Assembly (NCBI GenBank): GCA_005778405.1
Contig: SXOA01000166.1
Location: 1 to 44,443 of the forward strand
DNA length: 44,443 nt
From: Planctomycetaceae bacterium
Lineage (GTDB): Bacteria > Planctomycetota > Planctomycetia > Pirellulales > Pirellulaceae
Direction of reading: 5' to 3'
The position numbers were made by a program, and so were the translations under genes. How positions within the stretch are numbered: position 1 is the first letter of the stretch; each line of letters begins with the position of its first letter. Of this stretch, positions 8,450 through 16,832 are shown piece after piece. Under the pieces are notes generated by a model. It saw nothing but the letters and a program-made list of their open reading frames with translations, had not been told where the DNA came from and made no database searches.

Positions 8450-10396
8450 TCAGGCGGTGCCGCCTAGTCTCCGCCAGAAGCCGCGCACCAGGTCCACTCC
8501 ACCAGTGGGGAGGGATCGGGCGTAGGCGATTTGGCAGTAGAGGTCGGCGAGTTCTTTGACTTCGCGGGAGACCAGGTTGTCGACGTCGCCGAGTTGCTGG
8601 GCGAATTCGTGCGGGGTCTGACCCGTGGCGCGGGGGGAGGCGTGGTCCCGCCCCCAGGCTTCCAGGGCTTCGAAGGAATAGCGGACAAGCTCTGGGAGTG
8701 GAACGCGGGCGGCCATGCCACTGGCAAACGGGTCGGCGTACGAGGAGAAAGACCGTGGTGGAGCGGCCAAGACTGCTTGACCCAAGATTTCCGCTTGCGG
8801 TTTCGCCCCAAACCACCGCTCCCACAGGGCCCGCAGCTCCGCCAGGAGCTTGTTCCAGGCAGCGATCAGTTCCTGGCGATAAATGTAGGCGAAGACGAGT
8901 GCGGCGATGGCAATCGCCCCGCAGAAGAGCCATTTCAAGATTGTTCCGAGGAACGATGGAATCCGCGGTATCAGCTTGCTCGGCTGAAAGTTCGACGGTT
9001 TGTCTTGTGGCGGCTGGCCCTGGCTATTGTTTTCTTGTTTCTGGGAGTCCTGCTGCTGGGACTGGCCATTTTTCGCTTTCGAGGGGGAGCCGCTCTTTCC
9101 GCCACTTTGCTGTTTGCTCGGGGGCTGTTTGGCCTGGGAGTCGCTCTTGTCCCCTTTCTCGCCCTTTCCTTTCTCTCCTTTCTCACCCTGTTCACTCTTG
9201 CTCTGCTCACCGCTTTTGCCTTGCTGCTTGCCGGCACCTTTCTCGCCACTTTTGGAGTCCCCTTGTTGCTGCGCCTTGCTGTTTTTCCCCGCATCGTTCT
9301 GTCCGGATTTGTCCCCCTTCTGGTCCCCTCCACCCTTGTCCTCAGACTTTGTTCCTCCCTGGTTTTCCGCATTCTCGCCATCCGACTTTTGCTGCGATTC
9401 ACCCTTGTTTGAACCTTCCGGTCCGCCCGGACTGTAGTTGCTGGCGTCATAATTGCGGGACTTGAAAATGTCGAGCTGGCTGAGCGAGTATTCTGGGCTG
9501 GGGCTCGGCAAAACGTATACGAGCAGCAATAGGGCAGCCACCATCACGGTTCCAACCGTCAGCCACGTTGCCGCCATGTCGAGCGGCATTTCGAGCCGCC
9601 GCTGCCGCAGATACCGGCGGAGTCCGAGGAAGCTGGTGTTGAGCAGGAGCAACAGCGCGCTCGCCACATAGATCGCCATCATCCAGAACGCGAAGCGGCG
9701 CGAGCCGAGGTTGGCCACTGGGATGAACCATTGGCCCAGCCCGAAGAGAGGCAGGGCGGCCAGCGAGAAGTAGATGACCCACTTCCCTGGGGCATGCGGC
9801 CGCCGATCCGGCTGGAGCAGCTTTTGAAACCAATCGTAGAGGCGAGCTTCGGGGGTGTTGTCGATTTCGGTCGGTTCGACGTCGGTGCTGCTGGCCGGAG
9901 CAAACTCATCGCTGGCGGCAACATCTTGTCGCGCCGCGGGAGCCGAAGTCTCGCCATTCATCCGGTCCAAGCCAATCGACTGCAGCAGCCCCTCGCCCGA
10001 AGAGTCCTGATCCTCGTCCATGAGCGTGCAGTCCCAAACGAGCTTGTACGCGCTCCACCAAATCAGGGCCATCAGCCCCAGATTGATGAAAAAGCCAAAC
10101 GGGGCAAGCGGCCCACGAATCTGGATGAACGTGGCCAGCGCAATCGCCACCACTAGCGCCAGCCCCGCGGCATAGAGGAAGGCATAGGCCCAGCCCTCTT
10201 CCATCGCCAGGCGGGAAAGGGCCACAATCCCCATCACGAACATTCCCATCACAAACAGCAAACGATATTCATATTGCCCCTGATAAAAGACCTCCACCAG
10301 ATAGTAGCAGAGGCTGCCGACGAGAAAGAAAATCAGGGTCGGGCTGAGGGCCACAACCATGTAATCGGCGGTAGTGACGGGGGGGCGGCTGGCCAT
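8450..10396 (-). CDS. DUF4129-domain membrane protein with long low-complexity linker
   Basis: A 648-residue protein from ATG 10396. The frame stays open up to 10483, but that extension translates the repeat hairpin at 10416-10466 and is rejected. The N-terminal half has several hydrophobic helices (for example TLIFFLVGSLCYYLVEVFY). A central stretch of roughly 150 residues (about 8960-9440) is almost only Gln, Lys, Ser, Gly, Glu and Asn. Another membrane helix follows (LFCGAIAIAALVFAYIY) and then a C-terminal DUF4129-like region with TPHEFAQQLGDVDNL. DUF4129 is often found at the end of TgpA-type transglutaminases or in MoxR/DUF58 clusters, with unknown function. It lies downstream of the DUF1549 gene on the same strand. 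Confidence 0.82.
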   Translation of the reverse strand: MASRPPVTTADYMVVALSPTLIFFLVGSLCYYLVEVFYQGQYEYRLLFVMGMFVMGIVALSRLAMEEGWAYAFLYAAGLALVVAIALATFIQIRGPLAPFGFFINLGLMALIWWSAYKLVWDCTLMDEDQDSSGEGLLQSIGLDRMNGETSAPAARQDVAASDEFAPASSTDVEPTEIDNTPEARLYDWFQKLLQPDRRPHAPGKWVIYFSLAALPLFGLGQWFIPVANLGSRRFAFWMMAIYVASALLLLLNTSFLGLRRYLRQRRLEMPLDMAATWLTVGTVMVAALLLLVYVLPSPSPEYSLSQLDIFKSRNYDASNYSPGGPEGSNKGESQQKSDGENAENQGGTKSEDKGGGDQKGDKSGQNDAGKNSKAQQQGDSKSGEKGAGKQQGKSGEQSKSEQGEKGEKGKGEKGDKSDSQAKQPPSKQQSGGKSGSPSKAKNGQSQQQDSQKQENNSQGQPPQDKPSNFQPSKLIPRIPSFLGTILKWLFCGAIAIAALVFAYIYRQELIAAWNKLLAELRALWERWFGAKPQAEILGQAVLAAPPRSFSSYADPFASGMAARVPLPELVRYSFEALEAWGRDHASPRATGQTPHEFAQQLGDVDNLVSREVKELADLYCQIAYARSLPTGGVDLVRGFWRRLGGTA

Positions 10397-10415
10397 GAGA
10401 CAATTGCAGAATGTT

Positions 10416-10466
10416 GATTGCAGATTGCAGAATGTCGGACTAACTTCCATTCTGCAATCTGCAATC
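10416..10466. repeat. Perfect 19-bp inverted repeat with 13-nt loop
   Basis: GATTGCAGATTGCAGAATG at 10416-10434 is exactly reverse-complemented at 10448-10466. It lies between the DUF1549 and DUF4129 genes, and a direct partial copy of its left arm lies just before it (10403-10412). A related TTGCAGAATG motif occurs at about 39300-39335. No T-run follows on the minus strand, so it looks more like a dispersed repeat than a classical terminator. Confidence 0.85.
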
Positions 10467-10483
10467 AATAATCTGCCTTCCAA

Positions 10484-12130
10484 TCAGTGATTAAACCGAA
10501 ACTCGCTGCATGTCACCAGCGCCCAGACGACGTCCTGCCAACGGGCGTTCTTCATGTCTCCCTCGCCGGCAAAGACTTTAATCTTTTCGATCTCTGTCGC
10601 TGTCGGCCTGCGGGTCAATGTCGAGAGATACAGTCGCTCGATTCGCTTTTCGACGGGCTCGGTGGAAGTCCCTATCCATTCCGCCAGGCCCCCCTTTTGC
10701 CGATCGACAAGTTGGAGGAGCGGACCGTTGTTGAGAAACAAGTGCTCGTGAAGGCCTCCCTGAAAATCCCCAGTCCCGCTGCTGGGGGTGCCGAAGAACT
10801 GCATCATGTATTCTTTGTGAATGGGATGGAAGCGGTTTTTGCTCCGCTCCTTCTCTGAGTTCTTATCCTTCCGTTCCGCCTCGACCGCTTCGTACCAGGC
10901 TGCGGTTCGCCAGGTGTCCATTAATTCTTCCGCCGAGAGGGGGCGGAAGCGTCCATATTCGTGCCAGATCGGCAGCGGCTCGTCTGCAGTGCCGCGCGAC
11001 GACAGTTGATAGGTCCGGCTGCTGACGAGCTCTCGCACATACCACTTCAGGTCGAACTGATGCGCCTTGAGCTCCGCCGCCAGCCGGTCGAGCAACTCCG
11101 GATGAGTCGGTGTGTTTGATTCGCTCATGTTGTCGACCGGATGGACCAATCCCCGTCCCAGGTACTGTGCCCAGAGGCGATTGGCGATGGCCCGAGCGAA
11201 GAAGCGGTTGTCGCCACCGGTGATCCAGTCCGCGAGCTGATCCTTGCGCGAGAACAGCGGCTTCTCCGGCACCTTATTGTCTTCAAACTTCCGCTCCTTG
11301 AAGTCCGCGGGAACCGCCGGCTCGGAGAGGGGATCGCCGAGCAGAAATTTGGGCTTCACCGGCTCCCCCTTCTTGCCAGCGACCTGCTCCTTGGCCGGGC
11401 CGGTGAAGAGGATGTCCCCCGTGCTTTTTTCGGCGAGCATGTATTTGGTGAGGTTGTCCTGCTTGCCGGCGGAAACAATCTGCAGCCGCGCGAGGAACGC
11501 CGCCATGCCGTAAAAATCAAGCTGCGTCCAGGCTTCGAAGGGATGGTCGTGGCAGCGGGCACATTGCAGTTGCACGCCGAGAAACGTCTGGCTGATTGCC
11601 TCGCTGGCATCCTCCGGCTGATTGCGGTACTGATTGAAGTACATCGGCGGGCCGTCGTCGACGCTGTTCCCTTCGGCCTTGAGCAGCGTCCGCACCCACT
11701 GGTCATACGGCTTGTTTTCCGAGAATTGTTTCTCCAGCCAGCGGACGATTCCCTCACGCCGGTCGGTCTCGTACCCCGGCGGATGGCGGCCAAACAGCAC
11801 CAGATCCCAAACTTCCGCCTGATGCCGCGCATACCGCGGATCCGCCAGCAGTTCCTCAATCAGCCGGGTCCGCTTGTCGGCGGAAGCGTCGTCCAAAAAC
11901 TTTGTCGCTTGCTCGTGCGTCGGAATCGTGCCGACCAGATCGAGATAAATGCGGCGCAGGAATTCCGCATCGGTCGTCGGCGGCGCGGGCGTAAGTTTTT
12001 CGCGCTGCCACGTCGATTCGATTTGGGCGTCGATGAAGTTGCGGAGCGGCTCCTGGGAAAACAAGAACGTCCCAGGTAACAGCGGCAAGGCGACGGTCCA
12101 CAGGGAACAGATGAATTTCCAGGTTTTCAT
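10484..12130 (-). CDS. DUF1549/DUF1553-type secreted planctomycete protein
   Basis: A 548-residue protein with an apparent N-terminal signal peptide (MKTWKFICSLWTVALPLLPG). The DUF1549 part has AEFLRRIYLDLVGTIPT and LLADPRYARHQAEVWDLVLF, then the haem-like CARCHDHPFEAWTQ motif. The C-terminal DUF1553 part has NRLWAQYLGRGLVHPVDNMSES and ends in the usual ALVTCSEFRFNH. The family is greatly expanded in planctomycetes and is normally exported; its biochemical role is not established, though links to polysaccharide degradation have been proposed. The usual DUF1501 partner is not adjacent but lies about 4.7 kb away (16833-18251). It is transcribed towards the DUF4129 gene. Confidence 0.9.
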   Translation of the reverse strand: MKTWKFICSLWTVALPLLPGTFLFSQEPLRNFIDAQIESTWQREKLTPAPPTTDAEFLRRIYLDLVGTIPTHEQATKFLDDASADKRTRLIEELLADPRYARHQAEVWDLVLFGRHPPGYETDRREGIVRWLEKQFSENKPYDQWVRTLLKAEGNSVDDGPPMYFNQYRNQPEDASEAISQTFLGVQLQCARCHDHPFEAWTQLDFYGMAAFLARLQIVSAGKQDNLTKYMLAEKSTGDILFTGPAKEQVAGKKGEPVKPKFLLGDPLSEPAVPADFKERKFEDNKVPEKPLFSRKDQLADWITGGDNRFFARAIANRLWAQYLGRGLVHPVDNMSESNTPTHPELLDRLAAELKAHQFDLKWYVRELVSSRTYQLSSRGTADEPLPIWHEYGRFRPLSAEELMDTWRTAAWYEAVEAERKDKNSEKERSKNRFHPIHKEYMMQFFGTPSSGTGDFQGGLHEHLFLNNGPLLQLVDRQKGGLAEWIGTSTEPVEKRIERLYLSTLTRRPTATEIEKIKVFAGEGDMKNARWQDVVWALVTCSEFRFNH

Positions 12131-12296
12131 CGTTCAAACCCCTGAATCAATGAATCGAAATGGCCTTCCTCCTACAGTAACCCGCCCTGGTGCGTAGCGA
12201 AACAGGACAGCCACAGCCCAGGAGCTGTTAGCCGCGTTGACAGGGGGGCAGCGAAAAACCAAAATGCATGGTTTGGCGGGCAGGGCCCGGCCGGCA

Positions 12297-12318
12297 GGAC
12301 AAGCCTTGGTGCTTGTCC
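12297..12318. repeat. Hairpin upstream of argB (8-bp perfect stem)
   Basis: GGACAAGC at 12297-12304 pairs with GCTTGTCC at 12311-12318 across a 6-nt loop. On the plus strand it is followed by GTTTGTGTTTTC. It could be a leader terminator/attenuator or a dispersed repeat. Its presence argues that DNA before 12388 is not the start of ArgB. Confidence 0.6.
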
Positions 12319-12387
12319 GTTTGTGTTTTCGGACCTGCTGAATTATTCATCACATCCTCAAATTCTTTTGCAATTGGGATCCCTGCT

Positions 12388-13272
12388 TTGCTGCAAGCCG
12401 TTCAGAAGGCCGATGTGCTGATCGAGGCGATGGGCTGGATTCGCCGCTTCCGCGATAAGATTACGGTCATCAAGCTCGGCGGCAGCGTCATGGAAGACGA
12501 AGACGCCCTGCGGCACACGCTGGTCGACATCGTCTTCATGGAAACCGTCGGCATGCGGCCCGTGGTGGTCCACGGTGGCGGAGCGGCCATTGACCGGGCC
12601 ATGGATGCCGCGGGTCTGGTTCCCAAGAAAATCAAGGGCCGCCGTTACACCGACGATGTGACGCTGGAAATTGTCGAGCGGGTGCTGGCCTACGAAACCA
12701 ACGAACGAATTGCCCAGCAGATTGAAGAACTCGGCGGTCGGGCGATGCCGCTGAATTTCCGTACGACCAATGTCCTTTTTGGCGAACGCATCACGCTGCC
12801 GGGCGACCACGGCGAGCAGATTGACCTGGGGCACGTCGGCAAGGTCACGCGCGTGGACCGTGGCGTCATCGAGAAGCTCTGCTATGCCGGACAGGTCCCT
12901 GTCATCCCATCAATGGCCATTACTAGCGGTGGCAGCAAGCTCAACGTGAATGCTGACACTGCCGCAACAGCAGTTGCCCAGTCACTCGGCGCGGAGAAGC
13001 TGATTTATATGAGCGATGTCAACGGTGTCCGCCGTGACAAGACGGATCCCGCATCCATCATCCATTCACTCACCGACGCCGAGGCCCGCGAGTTGATTCG
13101 CATTGGCGTCGTCGATGCCGGTATGATTCCCAAGGTAGAAGCCTGCCTGGAAACGCTCGACCGGGGCGTCCGCAAAGTCCACATCATCGACGGCCGCGTG
13201 CGGCACTCGCTGCTGCTGGAGATTTATACGACCACCGGGGTCGGAACCGAAATTGTGAAAGCCCCTTCGTAG
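12388..13272 (+). CDS. argB: Acetylglutamate kinase
   Basis: Phosphorylates N-acetyl-L-glutamate in arginine biosynthesis. About 294 residues from TTG 12388, which gives [22 protein letters not shown], the usual start region of ArgB. The frame is open back to ATG 12268, but that extension has no family similarity and runs through a hairpin at 12297-12318. The next in-frame ATG (12430) would cut into the conserved start. Visible motifs are VIKLGGSVM (phosphate-binding glycine loop), [11 protein letters not shown] (substrate), [29 protein letters not shown] and [18 protein letters not shown]. It heads an argB-argD-argF-rph run, although a terminator-like hairpin separates it from argD. The extended N-terminal helix seen in arginine-inhibited hexameric enzymes may be present but short. 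Confidence 0.93.
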   Translation: MLQAVQKADVLIEAMGWIRRFRDKITVIKLGGSVMEDEDALRHTLVDIVFMETVGMRPVVVHGGGAAIDRAMDAAGLVPKKIKGRRYTDDVTLEIVERVLAYETNERIAQQIEELGGRAMPLNFRTTNVLFGERITLPGDHGEQIDLGHVGKVTRVDRGVIEKLCYAGQVPVIPSMAITSGGSKLNVNADTAATAVAQSLGAEKLIYMSDVNGVRRDKTDPASIIHSLTDAEARELIRIGVVDAGMIPKVEACLETLDRGVRKVHIIDGRVRHSLLLEIYTTTGVGTEIVKAPS

Positions 13273-13292
13273 GATAGGCTTCCAGCCTGTCC
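13272..13292. repeat. AGGCTTCCAGCCT palindromic repeat after argB
   Basis: GGATAGGCT / TCC / AGCCTGTCC forms a 9-bp stem with one G-T pair and starts in the argB stop codon. A related element lies at 37234-37254 next to sdhA. It may work as a transcript end, followed by GATTTTGATC. Confidence 0.65.
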
Positions 13293-13357
13293 GATTTTGA
13301 TCATTATCAATACCGCGAACCACTTACTACCCTAAGACGTCCTAACTCTTTCCGCTC

Positions 13358-13388
13358 GCCCCGCACATCGCGGGGCGTTATTGCTTTT
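13358..13388 (+). terminator. Probable Rho-independent terminator between argB and argD
   Basis: GCCCCGC (13358-13364), loop ACATC and GCGGGGC (13370-13376) form a perfect 7-bp GC stem followed by GTTATTGCTTTT. The T-tract is interrupted, so termination may be partial. It suggests argB and argD-argF-rph can be transcribed separately. Confidence 0.6.
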
Positions 13389-13415
13389 GAGCCCTGACCG
13401 AAGAAGGAAAACGCC

Positions 13416-14618
13416 ATGCCCCAAATTGCCGGCCTGACTTCCGCCGAAACCGTGGAGCTCTTCAGACGCTACGTCATCGGCAACTACAACCGCTATCCGG
13501 TCAACCTGGTTCGCGGCGAGGGCTCGCACGTTTGGGACAGCGAGGGAAACCGCTACCTCGATCTCTTTCCCGGCTGGGGGTGCAACTTGCTGGGGCATTG
13601 TCCGCCGCATGTGGTGCGAGCCGTGCAGGAACAGGTGGCGACGCTGATACATGTTCCGAACACCTGGCACATGGACGTGCAAGGGGAATGGGCCAAGCTT
13701 CTGTCCGAGCGGAGTTTTGGCGGACAGGCATTTTTCTGCAACAGCGGTACCGAAGCCAACGAAGCGGCCATCAAATTGGCACGGCTGCATGGCAAGGGAA
13801 AGTACAAGATCATCACCTTCACCGGCGGTTTTCACGGCCGGACCCTCGGCTCGCTCACCGCCACCGCTCAGCCGAAGTACCACGAGGGGCTCGGCCCGCT
13901 GATGGCCGGTTTCAGTTACGCGCCGCATGGCGACCTGGCCGCGGTGGCGAAGCTCATTGACGAAGAGACCTGCGCCATCATGGTCGAGCCCATTCAGGGC
14001 GAAGGTGGCATCCGCCTGCCACCGCCGGGTTTTTTGCAGGGGCTCCGCAAGCTGGCGGATGACCACAAACTGCTACTCATCTTCGACGAAGTGCAAACCG
14101 GCTGCGGGCGGACCGGCGAGTGGTTCGGATATCAGCACTATGGCGTGACGCCCGACATCATGACTCTCGCCAAGGCCCTTTGCGGCGGCATCGCCGGCGG
14201 GGCAATGCTGACGACACCGCAAATCGCCCCCAGCCTCCGCCCCGGCACACACGCCGCCACTTTTGGCGGCAATCCCATCGCCGCCCGGGCCGGCATTGCC
14301 TCGATTGAAATGATTGAGCAGGAAGGGCTGCTCGATTCCGCCAAGCAGCTCGGCCAGATCTTCGAACGCCGCTTCCGCAAGCTGCAGAAGGAATGCGACC
14401 TGGTCACCGATGTCCGGGTCGTTGGCACGATGGTCGGCCTGGAACTGGCCGTCGACGGCACGCCGGTCGTCAAAGGATGCCTGGACCGCAAACTGCTCAT
14501 CAACTGCACCCACAGCACAGTCATTCGTCTGCTGCCGGCCATGAACCTGCCGGAAGATCAGGCGGAAGAAGGGTGCGACATTCTGGCGGAAGTGATTAAG
14601 AGTCTGCCGCGTCAGTAG
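13416..14618 (+). CDS. argD: Acetylornithine aminotransferase
   Basis: A 400-residue class III PLP-dependent aminotransferase that converts N-acetylglutamate semialdehyde to N-acetylornithine. An AAGGAA ribosome binding site at 13404-13409 supports ATG 13416. Visible features: GTEANEAAIKLAR (cofactor phosphate), FTGGFHGRTLGSLTAT, EPIQGEGG, LLIFDEVQTGCGRTG with Asp224 binding the pyridine nitrogen, and the Schiff-base Lys253 in TLAKALCGG. The length is normal. The stop codon sits in a palindromic repeat (14618-14640). Context between argB and argF fits the arginine pathway; a side role as ornithine or succinyl-diaminopimelate aminotransferase is possible in this family. Confidence 0.94.
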   Translation: MPQIAGLTSAETVELFRRYVIGNYNRYPVNLVRGEGSHVWDSEGNRYLDLFPGWGCNLLGHCPPHVVRAVQEQVATLIHVPNTWHMDVQGEWAKLLSERSFGGQAFFCNSGTEANEAAIKLARLHGKGKYKIITFTGGFHGRTLGSLTATAQPKYHEGLGPLMAGFSYAPHGDLAAVAKLIDEETCAIMVEPIQGEGGIRLPPPGFLQGLRKLADDHKLLLIFDEVQTGCGRTGEWFGYQHYGVTPDIMTLAKALCGGIAGGAMLTTPQIAPSLRPGTHAATFGGNPIAARAGIASIEMIEQEGLLDSAKQLGQIFERRFRKLQKECDLVTDVRVVGTMVGLELAVDGTPVVKGCLDRKLLINCTHSTVIRLLPAMNLPEDQAEEGCDILAEVIKSLPRQ

Positions 14619-14665
14619 TCCGCTCACTCCGTGAGCGGACATGCCCTTACTCGGAGTGTGAGGGC
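14618..14665. repeat. Double palindrome after argD (CCGCTCAC family)
   Basis: GTCCGCTCAC (14618-14627), loop TCC, GTGAGCGGAC (14631-14640) is a perfect 10-bp stem. A second hairpin, GCCCTTAC/GTGAGGGC, follows at 14643-14665. Relatives occur at 20573-20589 and 22701-22761. It occupies most of the argD-argF gap. Confidence 0.85.
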
Positions 14666-14689
14666 TACATTATTTCTTGGAAACAAATC

Positions 14690-15607
14690 ATGAAACACCT
14701 CCTCACTCTCTTTGAACTCTCCACCGCCGATATCGAGCGAGTCTTCGCGATCTCCAAAGACCTCAAGGCGAAACTTGCCCGTGGCATTCGCGAGCCACTC
14801 TTGCCGGGGCGCGTGATGGCGATGATTTTTGAGAAACAGTCGCTCCGCACGCGGGTCAGCTTTGAAACGGGAATGGCCCATCTGGGAGGCTCGAGTCTGT
14901 TTTTGGGACAGGATGTCGGCTTTGGCAAACGGGAGTCGGCCGCGGACTTCTCGCAAGTGTTGAGCCAGTACGTTGATGTCATCGTCTGCCGGACGAATGC
15001 CCATGCCAAGGTTGAAGATCTGGCGAAGTATGCCACCGTGCCGGTGATCAATGGGCTGACCGACTCCGCCCATCCCTGCCAGGCCCTCACTGACCTCTTC
15101 ACGCTGGAGGAAGTGCATGGCAAGCTCGCCGGCAAACGACTGGCGTACGTGGGGGACGCCAACAACGTCGCCAAGAGCCTCGCCGTCTGCTGCGGCAAAC
15201 TGGGAGTGGAGTTCGCGATTGCCGCGCCGGCGAAGTATCAGTTCGACGATGCCTTTCTGGCTCAACTCAAGCATGAAGTGCCGCAGTCCAAAGTCACCCA
15301 GACGACCCGACCCGCCGACGCGGTCAAAGGGGCCGTCGGCATCTACACCGACGTCTGGGTCAGCATGGGACAGGAAGCGGAAGAGGTGGAGCGGAAGAAG
15401 GAATTCTCGCCCTATCAGATCAATGCTGCACTCATGAAGCAGGCTCCCGCGAGTGCTATTTTTCTGCACTGCCTCCCCGCCCGCCGCGGCGAAGAGGTGA
15501 CCGACGATGTCATCGACAGCCCGCAGTCCGCCGTCATCCCCCAGGCCGGCAATCGGATGCATGTGCAAAAGGGACTCTTGGCGTGGCTGCTGGGAGCGAA
15601 AGTCTAA
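14690..15607 (+). CDS. argF: Ornithine carbamoyltransferase
   Basis: Transfers a carbamoyl group from carbamoyl phosphate to ornithine, giving citrulline. 305 residues, normal length. The carbamoyl-phosphate loop reads [15 protein letters not shown] (residues 48-62), with Leu in the second position of the usual [14 protein letters not shown] follows near residue 125, and the ornithine loop [13 protein letters not shown] near 260. The H-P-C-Q and H-C-L-P signatures identify OTC rather than aspartate carbamoyltransferase; N-acetylornithine or N-succinylornithine use, known in Bacteroidetes, is less likely because these signatures are standard. Only 2 nt separate its stop from the rph start, indicating coupling. 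Confidence 0.94.
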   Translation: MKHLLTLFELSTADIERVFAISKDLKAKLARGIREPLLPGRVMAMIFEKQSLRTRVSFETGMAHLGGSSLFLGQDVGFGKRESAADFSQVLSQYVDVIVCRTNAHAKVEDLAKYATVPVINGLTDSAHPCQALTDLFTLEEVHGKLAGKRLAYVGDANNVAKSLAVCCGKLGVEFAIAAPAKYQFDDAFLAQLKHEVPQSKVTQTTRPADAVKGAVGIYTDVWVSMGQEAEEVERKKEFSPYQINAALMKQAPASAIFLHCLPARRGEEVTDDVIDSPQSAVIPQAGNRMHVQKGLLAWLLGAKV

Positions 15608-15609
15608 TC

Positions 15610-16329
15610 ATGCGTGCTGCTAACGAACTTCGGGCCGTCAAAATCAAGCGCGGCTACACCCGCATGTCGCCGGGGAGCGTGCTCTACGAAGCGGGCAGTA
15701 CTGTCGTCCTCTGCACCGCCAGCGTCGAGAAGAGAGTTCCCGACTGGTTGGCCGGAAAGGGGAAGGGCTGGATCACCGCCGAGTACAACATGCTGCCCCA
15801 CAGCACCAGCCCGCGCAAGGCCCGCGACAAAGGGGGCAAAGTCGATGGCCGGACGACGGAAATCCAGCGGCTGATTGGACGGAGCCTGCGGGCCGTCGCC
15901 GATCTGCAAGCCCTCGGCGAACGGGCGGTCAACGTCGATTGCGACGTGCTGCAAGCTGACGGCGGAACGCGAACCGCCAGCATCACGGGAGCTTTCATCG
16001 CGCTGGTCGATTGCATCCGGAGTTTCCAGAAGGACCTGCCCGACCCCAAAAAGTTCCCACTCACGGGAAGCATCGCTGCCATCAGCGTCGGTATTTTGGA
16101 TGGCAAGCCGGCTCTCGACCTCGACTACAAGCAAGACGTCGATGCCGACGTGGACATGAACGTCGTCATGACCGGCAGCGGGCAGTTCATCGAAATTCAA
16201 GGGACGGGTGAAGAGGCGACTTTTGGAGATGATGACCTGGCAGCACTGCTCAAGCTGGCCAAGCTAGGAATCCGCGAACTGACCGCGATTCAGAAGAAGG
16301 CTTTAGGAAAGGCATGGCCGTTCTTGTAG
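15610..16329 (+). CDS. rph: Ribonuclease PH
   Basis: A phosphorolytic 3'-5' exoribonuclease that trims tRNA 3' ends. 239 residues from ATG 15610, the usual length; the frame extends to 15583 but would overlap argF and add residues not seen in the family. Visible motifs: [60 protein letters not shown] (phosphate-binding arginines), [17 protein letters not shown] and [19 protein letters not shown] with the metal-binding aspartates. Its placement at the end of the arginine genes looks like a convenience of transcription rather than a pathway link. Confidence 0.95.
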   Translation: MRAANELRAVKIKRGYTRMSPGSVLYEAGSTVVLCTASVEKRVPDWLAGKGKGWITAEYNMLPHSTSPRKARDKGGKVDGRTTEIQRLIGRSLRAVADLQALGERAVNVDCDVLQADGGTRTASITGAFIALVDCIRSFQKDLPDPKKFPLTGSIAAISVGILDGKPALDLDYKQDVDADVDMNVVMTGSGQFIEIQGTGEEATFGDDDLAALLKLAKLGIRELTAIQKKALGKAWPFL

Positions 16330-16389
16330 CACCTTTGGCGGCTCATTGTCGCAGTTGGAGATTTGTAGAGATTGAAATCCATACCCTGA

Positions 16390-16749
16390 TTACTTGATTA
16401 CGAATACAATAAGCGCGCCAATGCCTAGTATCAGAACGACAGATAACAGATTCATCATTAGTCCGCAGATGCCTATTCTGCGCCGTTTAAGGGCACCCAA
16501 TGTATTGTAAACGAAGCTAATAAGACACAGAAGAAGACACGCAATCAATGTAGCGTAAACGGTTAACCTGACCCCAATAGTTGGCACAAGTTCTCCGTAG
16601 AATGAGAAAACACAAAACATTGCGCCAAACCAGAGGATAGGCAGGCCGGCACAAAATGCCCATGTCAAATCAAGGATGAGTGCAAACCGACTTCGGCGAG
16701 TTGGTTGCTCACCATGTTCGAGCGGCGCGGCGTAGGGGTTTTTATCCAT
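16390..16749 (-). CDS. Small four-helix membrane protein of unknown function
   Basis: 119 residues from ATG 16749; an in-frame ATG at 16761 would add four residues, but MDKNPYAAP is a common beginning of small planctomycete membrane proteins. About three to four hydrophobic segments are visible: ALILDLTWAFCAGLPILWFGAM, VYATLIACLLLCLISFVYN and LSVVLILGIGALIVFVI. No catalytic motif is seen. The A/T content is higher than in neighbouring genes. It stands alone between rph (convergent) and the DUF1501 gene. Confidence 0.65.
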   Translation of the reverse strand: MDKNPYAAPLEHGEQPTRRSRFALILDLTWAFCAGLPILWFGAMFCVFSFYGELVPTIGVRLTVYATLIACLLLCLISFVYNTLGALKRRRIGICGLMMNLLSVVLILGIGALIVFVIK

Positions 16750-16832
16750 CAGTAACCGCACAAATCTGGTCGTGAATCTCCCGCCAGAACCCCTTTTTAA
16801 GTTCTTGTAATCCTTGATTTAATCCAATGTCC

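Noticed and set aside
8531..9412. Long plus-strand reading frame opposite the DUF4129 gene
   Set aside because: Antisense shadow of the low-complexity linker; translation is a run of Leu, Phe and Pro with no family features.
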